The notes under the pieces are model-generated. The model saw nothing but the letters and a program-made list of their open reading frames with translations, was not told the DNA's origin and made no database searches. A stretch of DNA of 64,000 nucleotides from NCBI GenBank assembly GCA_963741985.1, contig CAVUKD010000002.1, positions 1,860,001-1,924,000 of the forward strand, in the 5' to 3' direction. The stretch comes from Cryomorpha sp963741985. Its GTDB lineage: Bacteria; Bacteroidota; Bacteroidia; Flavobacteriales_D; Cryomorphaceae. Positions 52,092-61,795 of the stretch are shown here, one piece after another. Both the position numbers and the translations under genes were made by a program. Positions within the stretch are counted from its first letter, which is position 1, and the number at the start of each line of letters is the position of its first letter.

Positions 52092-52155
52092 TTGCAACGT
52101 TAGCATCCTGTTATGAGATTTGTTTATCCTGAGGTCGACACCAAAATTCTTCCCA

Positions 52156-53034
52156 ATGAAAAGAGCTACATTTTTACTGATTTTATTAGCAATCACTGTA
52201 CATGTTAATGCCCAGGAATTCGCACCAATCGGAGCTATTTGGCATTACACCCAAGGGACTCTTGATCCGCAGGTTACTTCTTTTAAGACACTTGAGTCCT
52301 TATCAGACACTATGATCAATGGAGTCGATTGTAAAAAGATTGTGGAAGTAGGGAGATATATGGACACAACCAGCGTCGCTTATCAATATATGTATTCGGA
52401 AAACGATAGTGTATTCTTTTATGCTGATGGTAATTTTCAACTCTTGTATGATTTTGGTGCAAATGCGGGCGATACTATTGTATTGAATTACTTTAATGCA
52501 TACGATGAGACACCATTAAAAATGATTATTGATTCAACAGGAACAATGATGGTAAATGACCAAGAAAGACGAATCCAATATATAACCTGTGGCGATGGCT
52601 TGACAATTGAATTTGGTAATTCTGTAATTGAAGGAATTGGAAATACAAATTTCATGTTTCCAATTTATGATGGAACTTTGGATGGCCCATTAAGATGTTA
52701 TCAAGACGATTCTATTGGTTTGTTTTTTAATCCGTTTAATTTAGATTCTAATTGGAATCATGAGGACTGTGGAGAAATAATTACAGGTATTGCTGAAAGA
52801 GAAAGTGAAAAAGGAATCTCGATTTTTCCCAACCCAACAAAGAACAGTATTACAATCCAAAATATTGACAGTCAAACAGCGTACAAAATAATTGACACCA
52901 GTGGGAAATTATTATTACAAGGAATAATTTTCGAATCAAGTAAGATCAGTTCGTCTGAACTTTCGAAAGGAATTTATTTCATTGAATTTAAGAATGAAAA
53001 TGTTCAGACTGTTAAAAAAATCGTTTTAGAATAA
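52156..53034 (+). CDS. Secreted protein with type A T9SS sorting domain
   Basis: A 292-residue protein with a signal peptide (about 1-19, ending HVNAQ). The body begins FAPIGAIWHYTQG, an opening common in Bacteroidota secreted proteins of unknown function, and includes DSTGTMMVNDQERRIQYITC. The C-terminal sorting domain (about 218-292) has ISIFPNPTKNSITI, DTSGKLLLQG and LSKGIYFIEFKNEN. It was recognised as T9SS cargo only. The ATG at 52156 begins the signal peptide. It lies between the MbnP/MbnH pair and the giant PKD operon, with gaps on both sides. Confidence 0.84.
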   Translation: MKRATFLLILLAITVHVNAQEFAPIGAIWHYTQGTLDPQVTSFKTLESLSDTMINGVDCKKIVEVGRYMDTTSVAYQYMYSENDSVFFYADGNFQLLYDFGANAGDTIVLNYFNAYDETPLKMIIDSTGTMMVNDQERRIQYITCGDGLTIEFGNSVIEGIGNTNFMFPIYDGTLDGPLRCYQDDSIGLFFNPFNLDSNWNHEDCGEIITGIAERESEKGISIFPNPTKNSITIQNIDSQTAYKIIDTSGKLLLQGIIFESSKISSSELSKGIYFIEFKNENVQTVKKIVLE

Positions 53035-53168
53035 TTCCACTTTGACCTAAAACCTGATTTGTGACAATTTTCGATCTAACAAAATGCAATCTGAAATTAC
53101 TAAGATTCTCTCTATTCTGAATTAATTACCCATCCTAACCTTTTCGCAAAACCTGCGTAAAAAGGGCT

Positions 53169-56100
53169 ATGATGAGGAAAATTAGTAAAGTTGGAATCGG
53201 GCTATTTCTCGCTGTGTTTTGTGCGCATTTCAATGCATTTTCTCAATGTCAAGTATTTGACTTTTATGGGAATGCATCGAGCAATCCAACTTGGTATAGC
53301 TGTAATGGAAATTCTTATACGCTAAGCATTCAATCGCCAACTTCTTTTGGCCCCTGGACCATCGATTGGGGAGATGGATCGCCTATTCAGAGCGGTTCCA
53401 GTCTGGTGCCTCCCGCAGCTATTGTACATACGTATGGAGCTACAGTGGATATTTATAATGTGACTTTTATCTCTGGCGGTTGTACCATAAACGGAACAGT
53501 AATAATGGAAGAAGCAACCAATGCTTCTATCCAGGTGCCGGTTGGTGGCCTTACTCAGGCTTGTGCTCCACAGGATATGCAGTTTATAAATTCGAGTACC
53601 AATACGTCTACCACCACAACCTTTATCTGGAATTTTGGAGATGGATCGCCAAATGAAACGTACGACTACACAAATCTCGGACAGACTATCAATCATACCT
53701 ATCAAAAAGGAACGGTAGATTGTGAAACGGTTGTTACCCTTACAGCTGAAAACAATTGTAACACGGTGCAAGGCGGGCCGAGTAATGCGACTTTTAATCC
53801 GATTCGAATATGGGATATCGATGATGCCGGTATAACCGCTTCTGAAACCATCCTCTGCTTTCCTGATAATGAAGTAACTTATACCAATACTACTGAACGG
53901 AATTGCCTTTTTCAAGGAAATATCTACCAGCGATATGAGTATTGGAATTTTGGAGATTACTGGGGATTAGGACACGATTCTATTATCGATTGGCGTCCCT
54001 GGCCACCTACTTTTCCGCACACCATTCAATATCCGGGTATAGGAACGTATACCACTACTTTACTGGATAGTAATCTGTGTGGAATCGATGTGACCACGAT
54101 AACTATACAAATCGTACCACCACCAACAGCTGGTGTCTCAGCCGATGCATCAACTGTGTGTGAGAATCAAATTGTTACTTTTACGAATAGTTCATCTGCA
54201 AGCGCTACCGATTATGTATGGGATTTTGACGATGGCACCCCTCTGGTTTATTCTGGTGCTGCTACCATAGAGCATGCTTTTGCAACTCAGGGTACCTACG
54301 ATGTAACTCTTGTAGCTGCCGTGGGACTAACAGGTGGCTGTTCGGACACAGCCCATGTCCCGATCACGGTTCTGCCGGCTCCGGTGGCCGATATATCGGT
54401 CGATAACGTCGAAGCGTGTGATACACTGGTTGCCACCTTTTCAGATAATTCAACAGGTGTTATTTCGGGCTGGGCGTGGGATTTTGGAAATGGGAATACA
54501 AGTATTTCAGATACACCGCCCACACAGACCTATACGAGCCCGGGAAATTATAATGTAACGCTAACCGTTGAAGCACCCAATTTATGTAAGAATACCGATA
54601 CCCAAATAGTAACGGTAAATGAAAGTCCGGAAGCAAACTTTCTGGTCAACGACGTTTGTATTGGTTCGACAGGAACCTTTACCGATTTATCTACTCCGCC
54701 GGCAGGTGATCCAATAGTTACTTGGTTTTGGGACTTTGGAGATGGGTTTACGAGTGCCGATACCAACGCCACACATGCGTATGCCAGTGCAGGGGTGTAT
54801 ACGGTGAGCCTGGAGGTCTTTACAGCAAATTGTTCAGATATTCATCAAATGACAGTGAATGTGGAAGACGCACCCCAATCTATTTTCACACCCGAAGTGA
54901 CAAGTGGATGTGCTCCTTTAGAAGTCAATTTTACGAACGCCAGTATAGACGGTGATTCGTATACATGGCTTTTTGGCGATGGAAGTGGAGGTGGAGATGA
55001 AAATCCTACACATACGTATGATAATTTCGGAAATGTTGACTCGATTTATACTGTGAGACTCATTGCGAGAAATGCTTTCGGGTGTACCGATACCTCCCAA
55101 ACCACTATTACAGTTCACCCGAATGCCGTGGCTCAGTTTCAAACTTTTTATGCGCCGGCTTGTGATGCCGGTCCTGCGAATTTCCTGAATAGCTCACTCA
55201 ATGCATCCGATTATATCTGGGATTTTGGTGATGGATCTGCAACTACCACTGCTGCCAATCCGTCGCACCAGTTTGTAAATAATACACCGACCATTCAGAA
55301 TTTCACTATTACGCTTATCGCTAATACCGCTTTTGGATGTAGCGATACCACTTCTTCAACGATCTCGGTCTATCCACAACCCAATTTTGATTTTAGCCTT
55401 GCGGCCGATTCGGGTTGTGCTCCCTTCGATGTTCAGTTTCCGGTGGTGAGTGGCGCAGTGGCCTATTATTGGTCTTTTGGAGATGGTACTATTTCCATCG
55501 CCCCAAATCCGCTGCATACCTATGCGAATAATACACTTGTGGATAAAACATACACTATCGAACTTATTGCCACTTCTGCTTTTGGCTGTAAGGATACCGC
55601 TTACGCGGATGTTGTCGTGCACCCAAATCCAATCTCACAGTTTTCCGTCGATCTTACAACCGGGTGTAGCCCCTTGAATGTCTCGATTGAAAATCAAACT
55701 ATTCTCGGCGACTCGGTGGTATGGAACTATGGAGACGGAACTTCTTCGGATACCTTGGCAGCCATTCATTCGCACGAGTATGTCAATAATACAAATCAGA
55801 CTATAACCTATACTCTTTTACTTACAGCTTATACTGAATTTGGCTGTAGCAGAACTTTTACACGAAATATTGAAGTCTATCCAAAAGTTGTAGCAGATTT
55901 CTCAGGCCCAGATGAAGGCTGTTCGCCACTATCATTTACTTTCCAGAACAATTCTCAAAATGCCAATGTGTATCAATGGGATTTGGGCAATGGTGTGGTA
56001 AGTCTTGCAAATGAACCCATGGCTGGATACCAAAATAATACACAATTTCCCGATACTTTTGATGTGCGATTAATTGCTACTTCGCTTTATGGTTGTGAGG

Positions 56101-58211
56101 ATACCGCACGAACGAAAATTGTGGTATTTCCAAAACCAAATGCGAGCATTGTACCTGATAATACCGCTGGATGCAGTCCGCTTACAGTTCTTTTTCAAAA
56201 CAATAGTGTCACTGCAGATAGTTACGCATGGAATTATGGCGACGGAGCCATATCAGATACGAGTGCAGCCCTACATAGCCATACGTTTTATTCTACCTCT
56301 AATGCTCCTCAAGATTTCAATCTTAACATGATCGCTTCTACAGATTTTGGATGCCGGGATACGGCAAGCCTTAAGGTGACTGTTTATCCCGACGTCATGG
56401 CTGGGTTTATCGAAAATCCTTCAGAAGGTTGTTCGCCACTATCGGTTACTTTCGTGAATCAAACTTTTGGCGCAGCATCCTATTTCTGGAGTTTCGGTGA
56501 TGGAAATGAAGCTTTTAATCCAAATCCGTCTCATAATTTTGTGAATCTCGGAGATACAATTGTAGATTACACCGTTTCGATGATCGCCCAGTCCGGGTTT
56601 GGTTGTACCGATACGGCATATACTTCTATCAAGGTGTATCCGCTACCAAACGTGAGTCTGGCACTCGCCGGTATCGAAGGTTGTTTTCCGGCTGAATTCT
56701 CATTTGCCAATTATTCAGCAGGAGCCACAAACTATCTCTGGAATTTTGGAGATGGCGGAACTTCTACGAGTTTAGATTCTATTGTTTCTCACGTTTATAC
56801 CAATACCGGTACAGATTTGGAAACCCACACTGTGACCCTCACCGGTACCAGCGATTTTGGTTGTGAAGCTGTTGCTTCGACAGATGTGGATATAATACCC
56901 GAAATTATTGCTAATGTAACGCCTCCACCTGGTGGTTGCTCACCTTATACTGCCGATTTTGTAAATAATTCTACCGGTGCATTCACGTATTTATGGGACT
57001 TTGGCGACGGTGTTTTTTCACAAGACGTCGAACCGACTCATATTTATACGAATCCAAATACAAATAATGCGGTTTATACCGTTACATTTATTGCTTCTTC
57101 GCTTTGGGGTTGTGGCGATACGCTCACATTTGATATTCCGGTTTCGGGCCAGCCGCAAGCTGCGTTTGTAGCTGCTCCAAGTGTTCAGCAATTTCCGGAT
57201 GCTACGATTGATCTGGCTAATTTAAGTTCAGCTAATTCATCTGCCTCTTTCAACTGGCTTTGGGGAGATGGAGCGAATACAGAAACTTCCGATCCTAATG
57301 CACCGGCATCCTATACTTATTCCACTTGGGGTGAATATACGATCAATCTTATCGTTGGAAACCTGACCTGTAATGACACCGCTTCGCAAGTTATACGCAT
57401 TGATCCGCCATTGCCAATTGCTAGTTTCGAAGGTGAAGGTGAGGGTTGTATGCCATTAGTTGTCGCTTTTACGAGTACTTCACAATATGCAGTAGATTAT
57501 TTATGGGATTTTGGTGACGGGACCAGTAGTGATCAGGCCAATCCCGTGCATACCTACTATCAGGCAGGTACTTTTAACGTTACCCTAACCGTAACTGGAC
57601 CTGGTGGTGATAAAGATATTGAAATCAAAACCGGGGTGGCTGTAGTTCATCCTAGAGCAGAGGCGTATTTTACCGTAAATCCGCCGGTTATTACTATTCC
57701 CGATCAGGTTTTCTTTTTGAATCTTTCGACAGATGCGTCGATTTATCAATGGGATTTTGGAGATAATGGCTCTTCTACCGAATTTGCTCCATACCATTTT
57801 TACGAAAGTACGGGATGGCATCCGGTTACGCTTATCGCAAATAACGAATGGAACTGTCCGGATACATTCCGTGTAGATCAGGCAGTACTCGGAAATGTAG
57901 ATACGCGGATTAATTTCCCCAATGCCTTTACTCCAAATCCGAATGGCCCTAATGGTGGTTACTGGACTGTGGACGACATGTTTAATAATGACATTTTCTT
58001 CCCGCAATATAAGGGAGTGAAGGAGTTCCAAATGCAAATCTTCAATAAATGGGGTGAAATTCTCTTCGAATCTACCGATGTACGACAAGGATGGGACGGA
58101 TACTACAGAGGTCGTGCCTGCCAGCAAGACGTGTATGTATGGCGTGTAAAAGTAACATTTGAGGATGGTGGAGATTTAACACAAATGGGAGACGTAACAT
58201 TATTAAGATGA
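53169..58211 (+). CDS. Giant PKD-repeat surface protein with type B T9SS sorting domain (CHU_C)
   Basis: A 1680-residue protein: signal peptide (about 1-25, ending HFNAFSQ), then a chain of about 18 PKD-like beta-sandwich domains recognised by recurring W/Y-x-F/Y-G-D-G marks (for example FIWNFGDG, YVWDFDDG, YYWSFGDG, YLWDFGDG). Each is about 80-90 residues and many start with G-C-S/A-P-L. The C-terminal CHU_C domain (about 1585-1680) has NFPNAFTPNPNGPNGG, MQIFNKWGEILFES and DVYVWRVKVTFEDG. It resembles SprB-like adhesins in layout and is expected to be exported by T9SS through an adjacent PorP/SprF partner. It overlaps the next gene by four bases (ATGA). Confidence 0.9.
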   Translation: MMRKISKVGIGLFLAVFCAHFNAFSQCQVFDFYGNASSNPTWYSCNGNSYTLSIQSPTSFGPWTIDWGDGSPIQSGSSLVPPAAIVHTYGATVDIYNVTFISGGCTINGTVIMEEATNASIQVPVGGLTQACAPQDMQFINSSTNTSTTTTFIWNFGDGSPNETYDYTNLGQTINHTYQKGTVDCETVVTLTAENNCNTVQGGPSNATFNPIRIWDIDDAGITASETILCFPDNEVTYTNTTERNCLFQGNIYQRYEYWNFGDYWGLGHDSIIDWRPWPPTFPHTIQYPGIGTYTTTLLDSNLCGIDVTTITIQIVPPPTAGVSADASTVCENQIVTFTNSSSASATDYVWDFDDGTPLVYSGAATIEHAFATQGTYDVTLVAAVGLTGGCSDTAHVPITVLPAPVADISVDNVEACDTLVATFSDNSTGVISGWAWDFGNGNTSISDTPPTQTYTSPGNYNVTLTVEAPNLCKNTDTQIVTVNESPEANFLVNDVCIGSTGTFTDLSTPPAGDPIVTWFWDFGDGFTSADTNATHAYASAGVYTVSLEVFTANCSDIHQMTVNVEDAPQSIFTPEVTSGCAPLEVNFTNASIDGDSYTWLFGDGSGGGDENPTHTYDNFGNVDSIYTVRLIARNAFGCTDTSQTTITVHPNAVAQFQTFYAPACDAGPANFLNSSLNASDYIWDFGDGSATTTAANPSHQFVNNTPTIQNFTITLIANTAFGCSDTTSSTISVYPQPNFDFSLAADSGCAPFDVQFPVVSGAVAYYWSFGDGTISIAPNPLHTYANNTLVDKTYTIELIATSAFGCKDTAYADVVVHPNPISQFSVDLTTGCSPLNVSIENQTILGDSVVWNYGDGTSSDTLAAIHSHEYVNNTNQTITYTLLLTAYTEFGCSRTFTRNIEVYPKVVADFSGPDEGCSPLSFTFQNNSQNANVYQWDLGNGVVSLANEPMAGYQNNTQFPDTFDVRLIATSLYGCEDTARTKIVVFPKPNASIVPDNTAGCSPLTVLFQNNSVTADSYAWNYGDGAISDTSAALHSHTFYSTSNAPQDFNLNMIASTDFGCRDTASLKVTVYPDVMAGFIENPSEGCSPLSVTFVNQTFGAASYFWSFGDGNEAFNPNPSHNFVNLGDTIVDYTVSMIAQSGFGCTDTAYTSIKVYPLPNVSLALAGIEGCFPAEFSFANYSAGATNYLWNFGDGGTSTSLDSIVSHVYTNTGTDLETHTVTLTGTSDFGCEAVASTDVDIIPEIIANVTPPPGGCSPYTADFVNNSTGAFTYLWDFGDGVFSQDVEPTHIYTNPNTNNAVYTVTFIASSLWGCGDTLTFDIPVSGQPQAAFVAAPSVQQFPDATIDLANLSSANSSASFNWLWGDGANTETSDPNAPASYTYSTWGEYTINLIVGNLTCNDTASQVIRIDPPLPIASFEGEGEGCMPLVVAFTSTSQYAVDYLWDFGDGTSSDQANPVHTYYQAGTFNVTLTVTGPGGDKDIEIKTGVAVVHPRAEAYFTVNPPVITIPDQVFFLNLSTDASIYQWDFGDNGSSTEFAPYHFYESTGWHPVTLIANNEWNCPDTFRVDQAVLGNVDTRINFPNAFTPNPNGPNGGYWTVDDMFNNDIFFPQYKGVKEFQMQIFNKWGEILFESTDVRQGWDGYYRGRACQQDVYVWRVKVTFEDGGDLTQMGDVTLLR

Positions 58212-59764
58212 TCAAGATGAACAAAATAGCAGTATTAGTTTTTTTCAGCATGGCCTTTTCTATTCACTTAAGTGGACAGAAGAAACTCAGCAGGTATGAA
58301 AAAAACCTTATGTACGAAGCGGATATCTACTACGTACAAGGCGATTATTCGTACGCCTCTCAACTCTATACTGAAGTGAGCAAGGCAACACCAAGCGATC
58401 CTGAGCTGCTCGGCAAATTGGGTATCTGTTATTACCATTTACCCACTTTAAAGGATCAGGCAGAACGCTTTCTGGAACTCGCGGTGGAAAAAGACGATAC
58501 GGAAGCCCTATTCTTTTTGGCAAAAGAACGAATTGAAGAGTATAAATTTTTTGATGCACTTGCTCTGCTTGATAAATATGAGCATAAACCGAAGCGCATG
58601 AAGTCGGCTGCCGAAATTGATGAATTCAAAGAATCGACAAAGAAAGCTATAGAAATGGTGCAGACTCCGCTGAAAGTGACCATTGTAAATATGGGTAAAT
58701 CTGTGAATTCTCCAGTGCACGACTATGCTCCGGTGTGGGATAATCAGGGACAGAAGATATATTTCACGTCGCGCAGAAGGTATGACAGGCAGAGCCAGAA
58801 GGACTATTCTGAACAGTACGATGAGAATATTTACTATGTCGATTTGAATTCAAAAGATTTGAAGGCTGTAGCTGCACGCGAACCGCTCAACACACGTACC
58901 AATGATGCTGCGGTGGCTTGTTCCCCAGATGGTAATTCGCTTATTTTTTACCGCACGAGCCGCGATGGATTTGCCGGAGATTTGTATATGACGAAAAAGA
59001 ATGAATATAGCTGGTCGGAACCGGATAAACTCGATCCAGAAATCAATTCGAGATATCAGGAGGCGAGTGCTTCTTTTGGAAATAATGATGGATCGGTACT
59101 TTATTTTTCAAGTGACAGACCCGGCGGTTTTGGAGGAAAGGATATTTATAAAGTCCAACGCCTGCCAAACGGATATTGGAGCAAAGCCCAGAATCTAGGT
59201 GATAAAATTAATACAGCATTCGATGATGACGCTCCTTTTATCGCTGCCGATGGGGCGATGTACTTCGCATCGCGAGGTCATCTAAGCATGGGCGGGTTCG
59301 ATATTTTTTGTGCTACAAAGTCAGATGATGGTTTTAATGACCCCATTAATATTGGTTACCCCATTAATACTCCTGGTGATGATATTTTCTTTTCACTCGA
59401 TCCTTCCGGGAAAATGGCCTATTTCTCATCTGAAAGGATAGGAGGTTTTGGCTTGCAGGATATCTATCAGGTGGTTTTCGACGATGCAGGCACTGTAATT
59501 TATAGGGGAGAACTCCTCTCGGTAAATGATGAAATACCATCAAATGCGACCATTACCTTGCTAAATGAAGAAAACGGCACTGTAGAGGGGATGTATCAAA
59601 CGGACCCGACGCTTGGAACCTTTGTACTTGCGCTCAATACCAATAAAAAATACACCGTGATGGTGGAGGCCGAGGGATACAAAACTTTAGAGAAATCCAT
59701 GTTTTTTGGGAATGAACCCGAAGGAACAGGCGAAATTGAAGAAAAACTTATTCTTTCAAAATAA
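58208..59764 (+). CDS. PorE-like protein (TPR plus PD40 beta-propeller) without OmpA domain
   Basis: A 518-residue protein with a signal peptide (about 1-23, ending HLSGQ). It has TPR repeats (about 30-140, YVQGDYSYASQLYTEVSKATP), a WD40-like PD40 propeller (about 160-425, YAPVWDNQGQKIYFTSRR, SPDGNSLIFYRTSRDG, LYFSSDRPGGFGGKDIY, YFSSERIGGFGLQDIY) and a carboxypeptidase-regulatory-like domain (about 430-515, TITLLNEENGTVEG). Canonical PorE continues with an OmpA-like peptidoglycan-binding domain; this one stops before it. It is coupled on both sides to the PKD giant (ATGA) and the PorP/SprF gene (five-base gap). Confidence 0.87.
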   Translation: MIKMNKIAVLVFFSMAFSIHLSGQKKLSRYEKNLMYEADIYYVQGDYSYASQLYTEVSKATPSDPELLGKLGICYYHLPTLKDQAERFLELAVEKDDTEALFFLAKERIEEYKFFDALALLDKYEHKPKRMKSAAEIDEFKESTKKAIEMVQTPLKVTIVNMGKSVNSPVHDYAPVWDNQGQKIYFTSRRRYDRQSQKDYSEQYDENIYYVDLNSKDLKAVAAREPLNTRTNDAAVACSPDGNSLIFYRTSRDGFAGDLYMTKKNEYSWSEPDKLDPEINSRYQEASASFGNNDGSVLYFSSDRPGGFGGKDIYKVQRLPNGYWSKAQNLGDKINTAFDDDAPFIAADGAMYFASRGHLSMGGFDIFCATKSDDGFNDPINIGYPINTPGDDIFFSLDPSGKMAYFSSERIGGFGLQDIYQVVFDDAGTVIYRGELLSVNDEIPSNATITLLNEENGTVEGMYQTDPTLGTFVLALNTNKKYTVMVEAEGYKTLEKSMFFGNEPEGTGEIEEKLILSK

Positions 59765-59769
59765 AAAAT

Positions 59770-60795
59770 ATGGCAAAATTTCTACGCATATTGCTTTTGG
59801 CATCAGTAGGTTTTGCTTGCGCAAAGTCAACTCTGTATGCTCAGGATCAGCAGCTCACGCAATTTTACTCCAATCCAATGTTTATGAATCCTGCCTTTGC
59901 CGGTACGAGTATTCAGAGCAGGGTGGCAATGACTTATCGCAACCAATGGCCGGCTATTCCGAAGGCTTTTGTCTCGTACAATTTAGCTGTGGACCATTTT
60001 GTGTCGGAGGTGAATAGTGGTATTGGTCTCACTGTACAAAATGATAAAGCGGGCACCGGCGGGCTGAGCTATACTGCGATCGCTTTACAATACGCCTACG
60101 AAATTCATATTACACGAAAAATTAGCGTACGGCCGGCACTCAGTTTTGGGTTTGGATCTACCTTTTTAGATATTGATAAGCTTACCTTCTCCGATCAGCT
60201 CGCACGTGATGATGAAGGTGCAGCAACCCTCGATCCCGATCGTGCCCGATTTGTTCAGAAACCTGTCAACTATCCCGATCTTGGAGCAGGATTACTCGTT
60301 TTCTCAAAATCGTTTTGGTTCGGGGCCTCGCTTCAGCATATGAACGAGCCGGTCCAATCGGTTACCGGTGGCGATACCCAATTGCCAAAGAAGCTTAGCG
60401 TGCACGGTGGTGTGCGTATTAATCTATCGGATGTGAGTGCCTTCCGCAGCCGTCAATCCATTGTTCCGGCGTTCAATTACCAGGCTCAAGGCTTGTTCGA
60501 TCAGCTCGATTTAGGTTTCTATTACGAGTACGATCCAATAGTTATCGGACTTTGGTACCGTGGCTTGCCACTTATAAAAAGCAATGGATATGATTATTTG
60601 AATCACGATGCTATCGCGGTCTTAGTGGGTTATGAAATAAATAATATGAAAATCGGTTACAGTTACGATCTCACTATTTCCAAATTAAGTCCAAATAGTG
60701 GTGGAGCTCACGAGATTACCTGGACGATGGAATTTGCCAGTAAGAAAAACAAAAGGCATAATAAACGACGCGTAATTCCGTGTGCGAAATTCTAA
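59770..60795 (+). CDS. PorP/SprF family T9SS outer membrane protein
   Basis: A 341-residue protein with a signal peptide (about 1-24, ending TLYAQ). The family opening QDQQLTQFYSNPMFMNPAFAGT is followed by RVAMTYRNQWPAI, the AYEIHITRKISVRPALSFGFG barrel strands and IGLWYRGLPL, ending in a basic tail (SKKNKRHNKRR). PorP/SprF proteins are outer membrane barrels needed for surface display of type B cargo. Its position at the end of the PKD giant / PorE-like operon makes it the probable partner of that cargo protein. Confidence 0.92.
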   Translation: MAKFLRILLLASVGFACAKSTLYAQDQQLTQFYSNPMFMNPAFAGTSIQSRVAMTYRNQWPAIPKAFVSYNLAVDHFVSEVNSGIGLTVQNDKAGTGGLSYTAIALQYAYEIHITRKISVRPALSFGFGSTFLDIDKLTFSDQLARDDEGAATLDPDRARFVQKPVNYPDLGAGLLVFSKSFWFGASLQHMNEPVQSVTGGDTQLPKKLSVHGGVRINLSDVSAFRSRQSIVPAFNYQAQGLFDQLDLGFYYEYDPIVIGLWYRGLPLIKSNGYDYLNHDAIAVLVGYEINNMKIGYSYDLTISKLSPNSGGAHEITWTMEFASKKNKRHNKRRVIPCAKF

Positions 60796-60890
60796 ATTTT
60801 GCCCGTTCATAAATTTATCCTGACCTTTCTTCTTTTAGCTTCGATCAACTCAAGACTTTTTTCTACCTTGGCAAGGCCAAAACTTTGCGC

Positions 60891-61469
60891 ATGAATCTCG
60901 ATAAGAATTCTTTGGATAGTTTTTACAATTATTCCGAAAGGACCTATGAAGTATTGAAAGAATCGAATACGGAAGAAGTCATTTTCCATTTCGTGGGAGA
61001 TCTCAATACGGGGTATGCAAATGCAATTTCCGCTAAATTAGAACAACTAGTAGAGGAAAAAGTGCATGACAAACAAGCTCAAAAACGATTTTACACGGTT
61101 TATATCGAGGCTATCCAGAATATTCGGTTACATGGAATGAATACAGATGATAAAGAAACATTGGGTGCAGTGACCGTTTCTATCAATGGCTCCAAAATAT
61201 GTGCTCAGTTTTTAAATCTAATACACGAAGGCCACGGAGAAATTCTTAAGAAAAAATATGCCGAAATCAATGCGCTTGATCGAAAAGATTTGAAAAAAAG
61301 GTATATGGATCAAATGATGCATGGCGATATATCAAAAAAAGGGGGCGCAGGTCTTGGAATTATTACAATCATATTACGTTCCCAAAATCCCAGCGAAGTA
61401 GAGGTTATTCCAATTGATGCTAACAAAGCCATTTTTCAAAGTTTGGTGTGCGTAGACTATTCTGATTAA
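60891..61469 (+). CDS. SiaB family protein kinase (DUF6272)
   Basis: A 192-residue protein with a degenerate HATPase/anti-sigma-kinase fold. The N-box is in YIEAIQNIRLHG (E-x-x-x-N) and the G-box in KKGGAGLGIITI. It matches the SiaB-like family, which in other phyla phosphorylates a partner STAS protein (SiaC) and affects c-di-GMP or biofilm signalling. No SiaA/SiaC/SiaD homologue is adjacent. The only STAS-like gene in the window is 30 kb away at 30777. The ATG at 60891 is used; an in-frame TTG two codons upstream is not needed. Confidence 0.8.
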   Translation: MNLDKNSLDSFYNYSERTYEVLKESNTEEVIFHFVGDLNTGYANAISAKLEQLVEEKVHDKQAQKRFYTVYIEAIQNIRLHGMNTDDKETLGAVTVSINGSKICAQFLNLIHEGHGEILKKKYAEINALDRKDLKKRYMDQMMHGDISKKGGAGLGIITIILRSQNPSEVEVIPIDANKAIFQSLVCVDYSD

Positions 61470-61795
61470 GCGCATTGATTTTGGTTTTTGATCATGGTTA
61501 TAGGTCAGAAGATCGTATCAATCCGCTTTCAGAAGAGGATACAGTCTTTGATATAGATACAGAATTTATTTGTCTGACACGCATCCGTTTTTAGATCCGA
61601 CTCTCCTTTTTTCCAACAATTTCTTACCAAATAACTTATTTATTGTGCACCATGCGAACGGTGCTCACCATGAAATTAAAAAAGAAGTATTGGATAAATG
61701 CCGTAAATTGCCTGCTTTAAACAAATTGCTCATGTTTGGAGAAAATTGGTGGTGAAGGGTATTGGAAAAAACTTGAAGGAATAATAGATTTAAAG
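61470..61795. other. Gap before the NRDE gene; no supported gene
   Basis: About 326 bases. A frame of 61 codons at 61570-61755 (FIVHHANGAHHEIKKEVLDK in its middle) begins with a non-ATG codon and has no family features, so it is not called. I see no promoter box or hairpin of note. Confidence 0.4.

Noticed and set aside
53322..53915. 197-codon open frame opposite the giant PKD gene
   Set aside because: Antisense shadow of a strongly supported gene; no domain.
54700..57600. Tandem DNA repeats in the giant PKD gene
   Set aside because: The repetition is at protein-domain level; DNA identity between units is low, so it is covered by the gene entry.
61570..61755. 61-codon open frame before the NRDE gene
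   Set aside because: Non-ATG start, no family pattern, no promoter box; probably chance.
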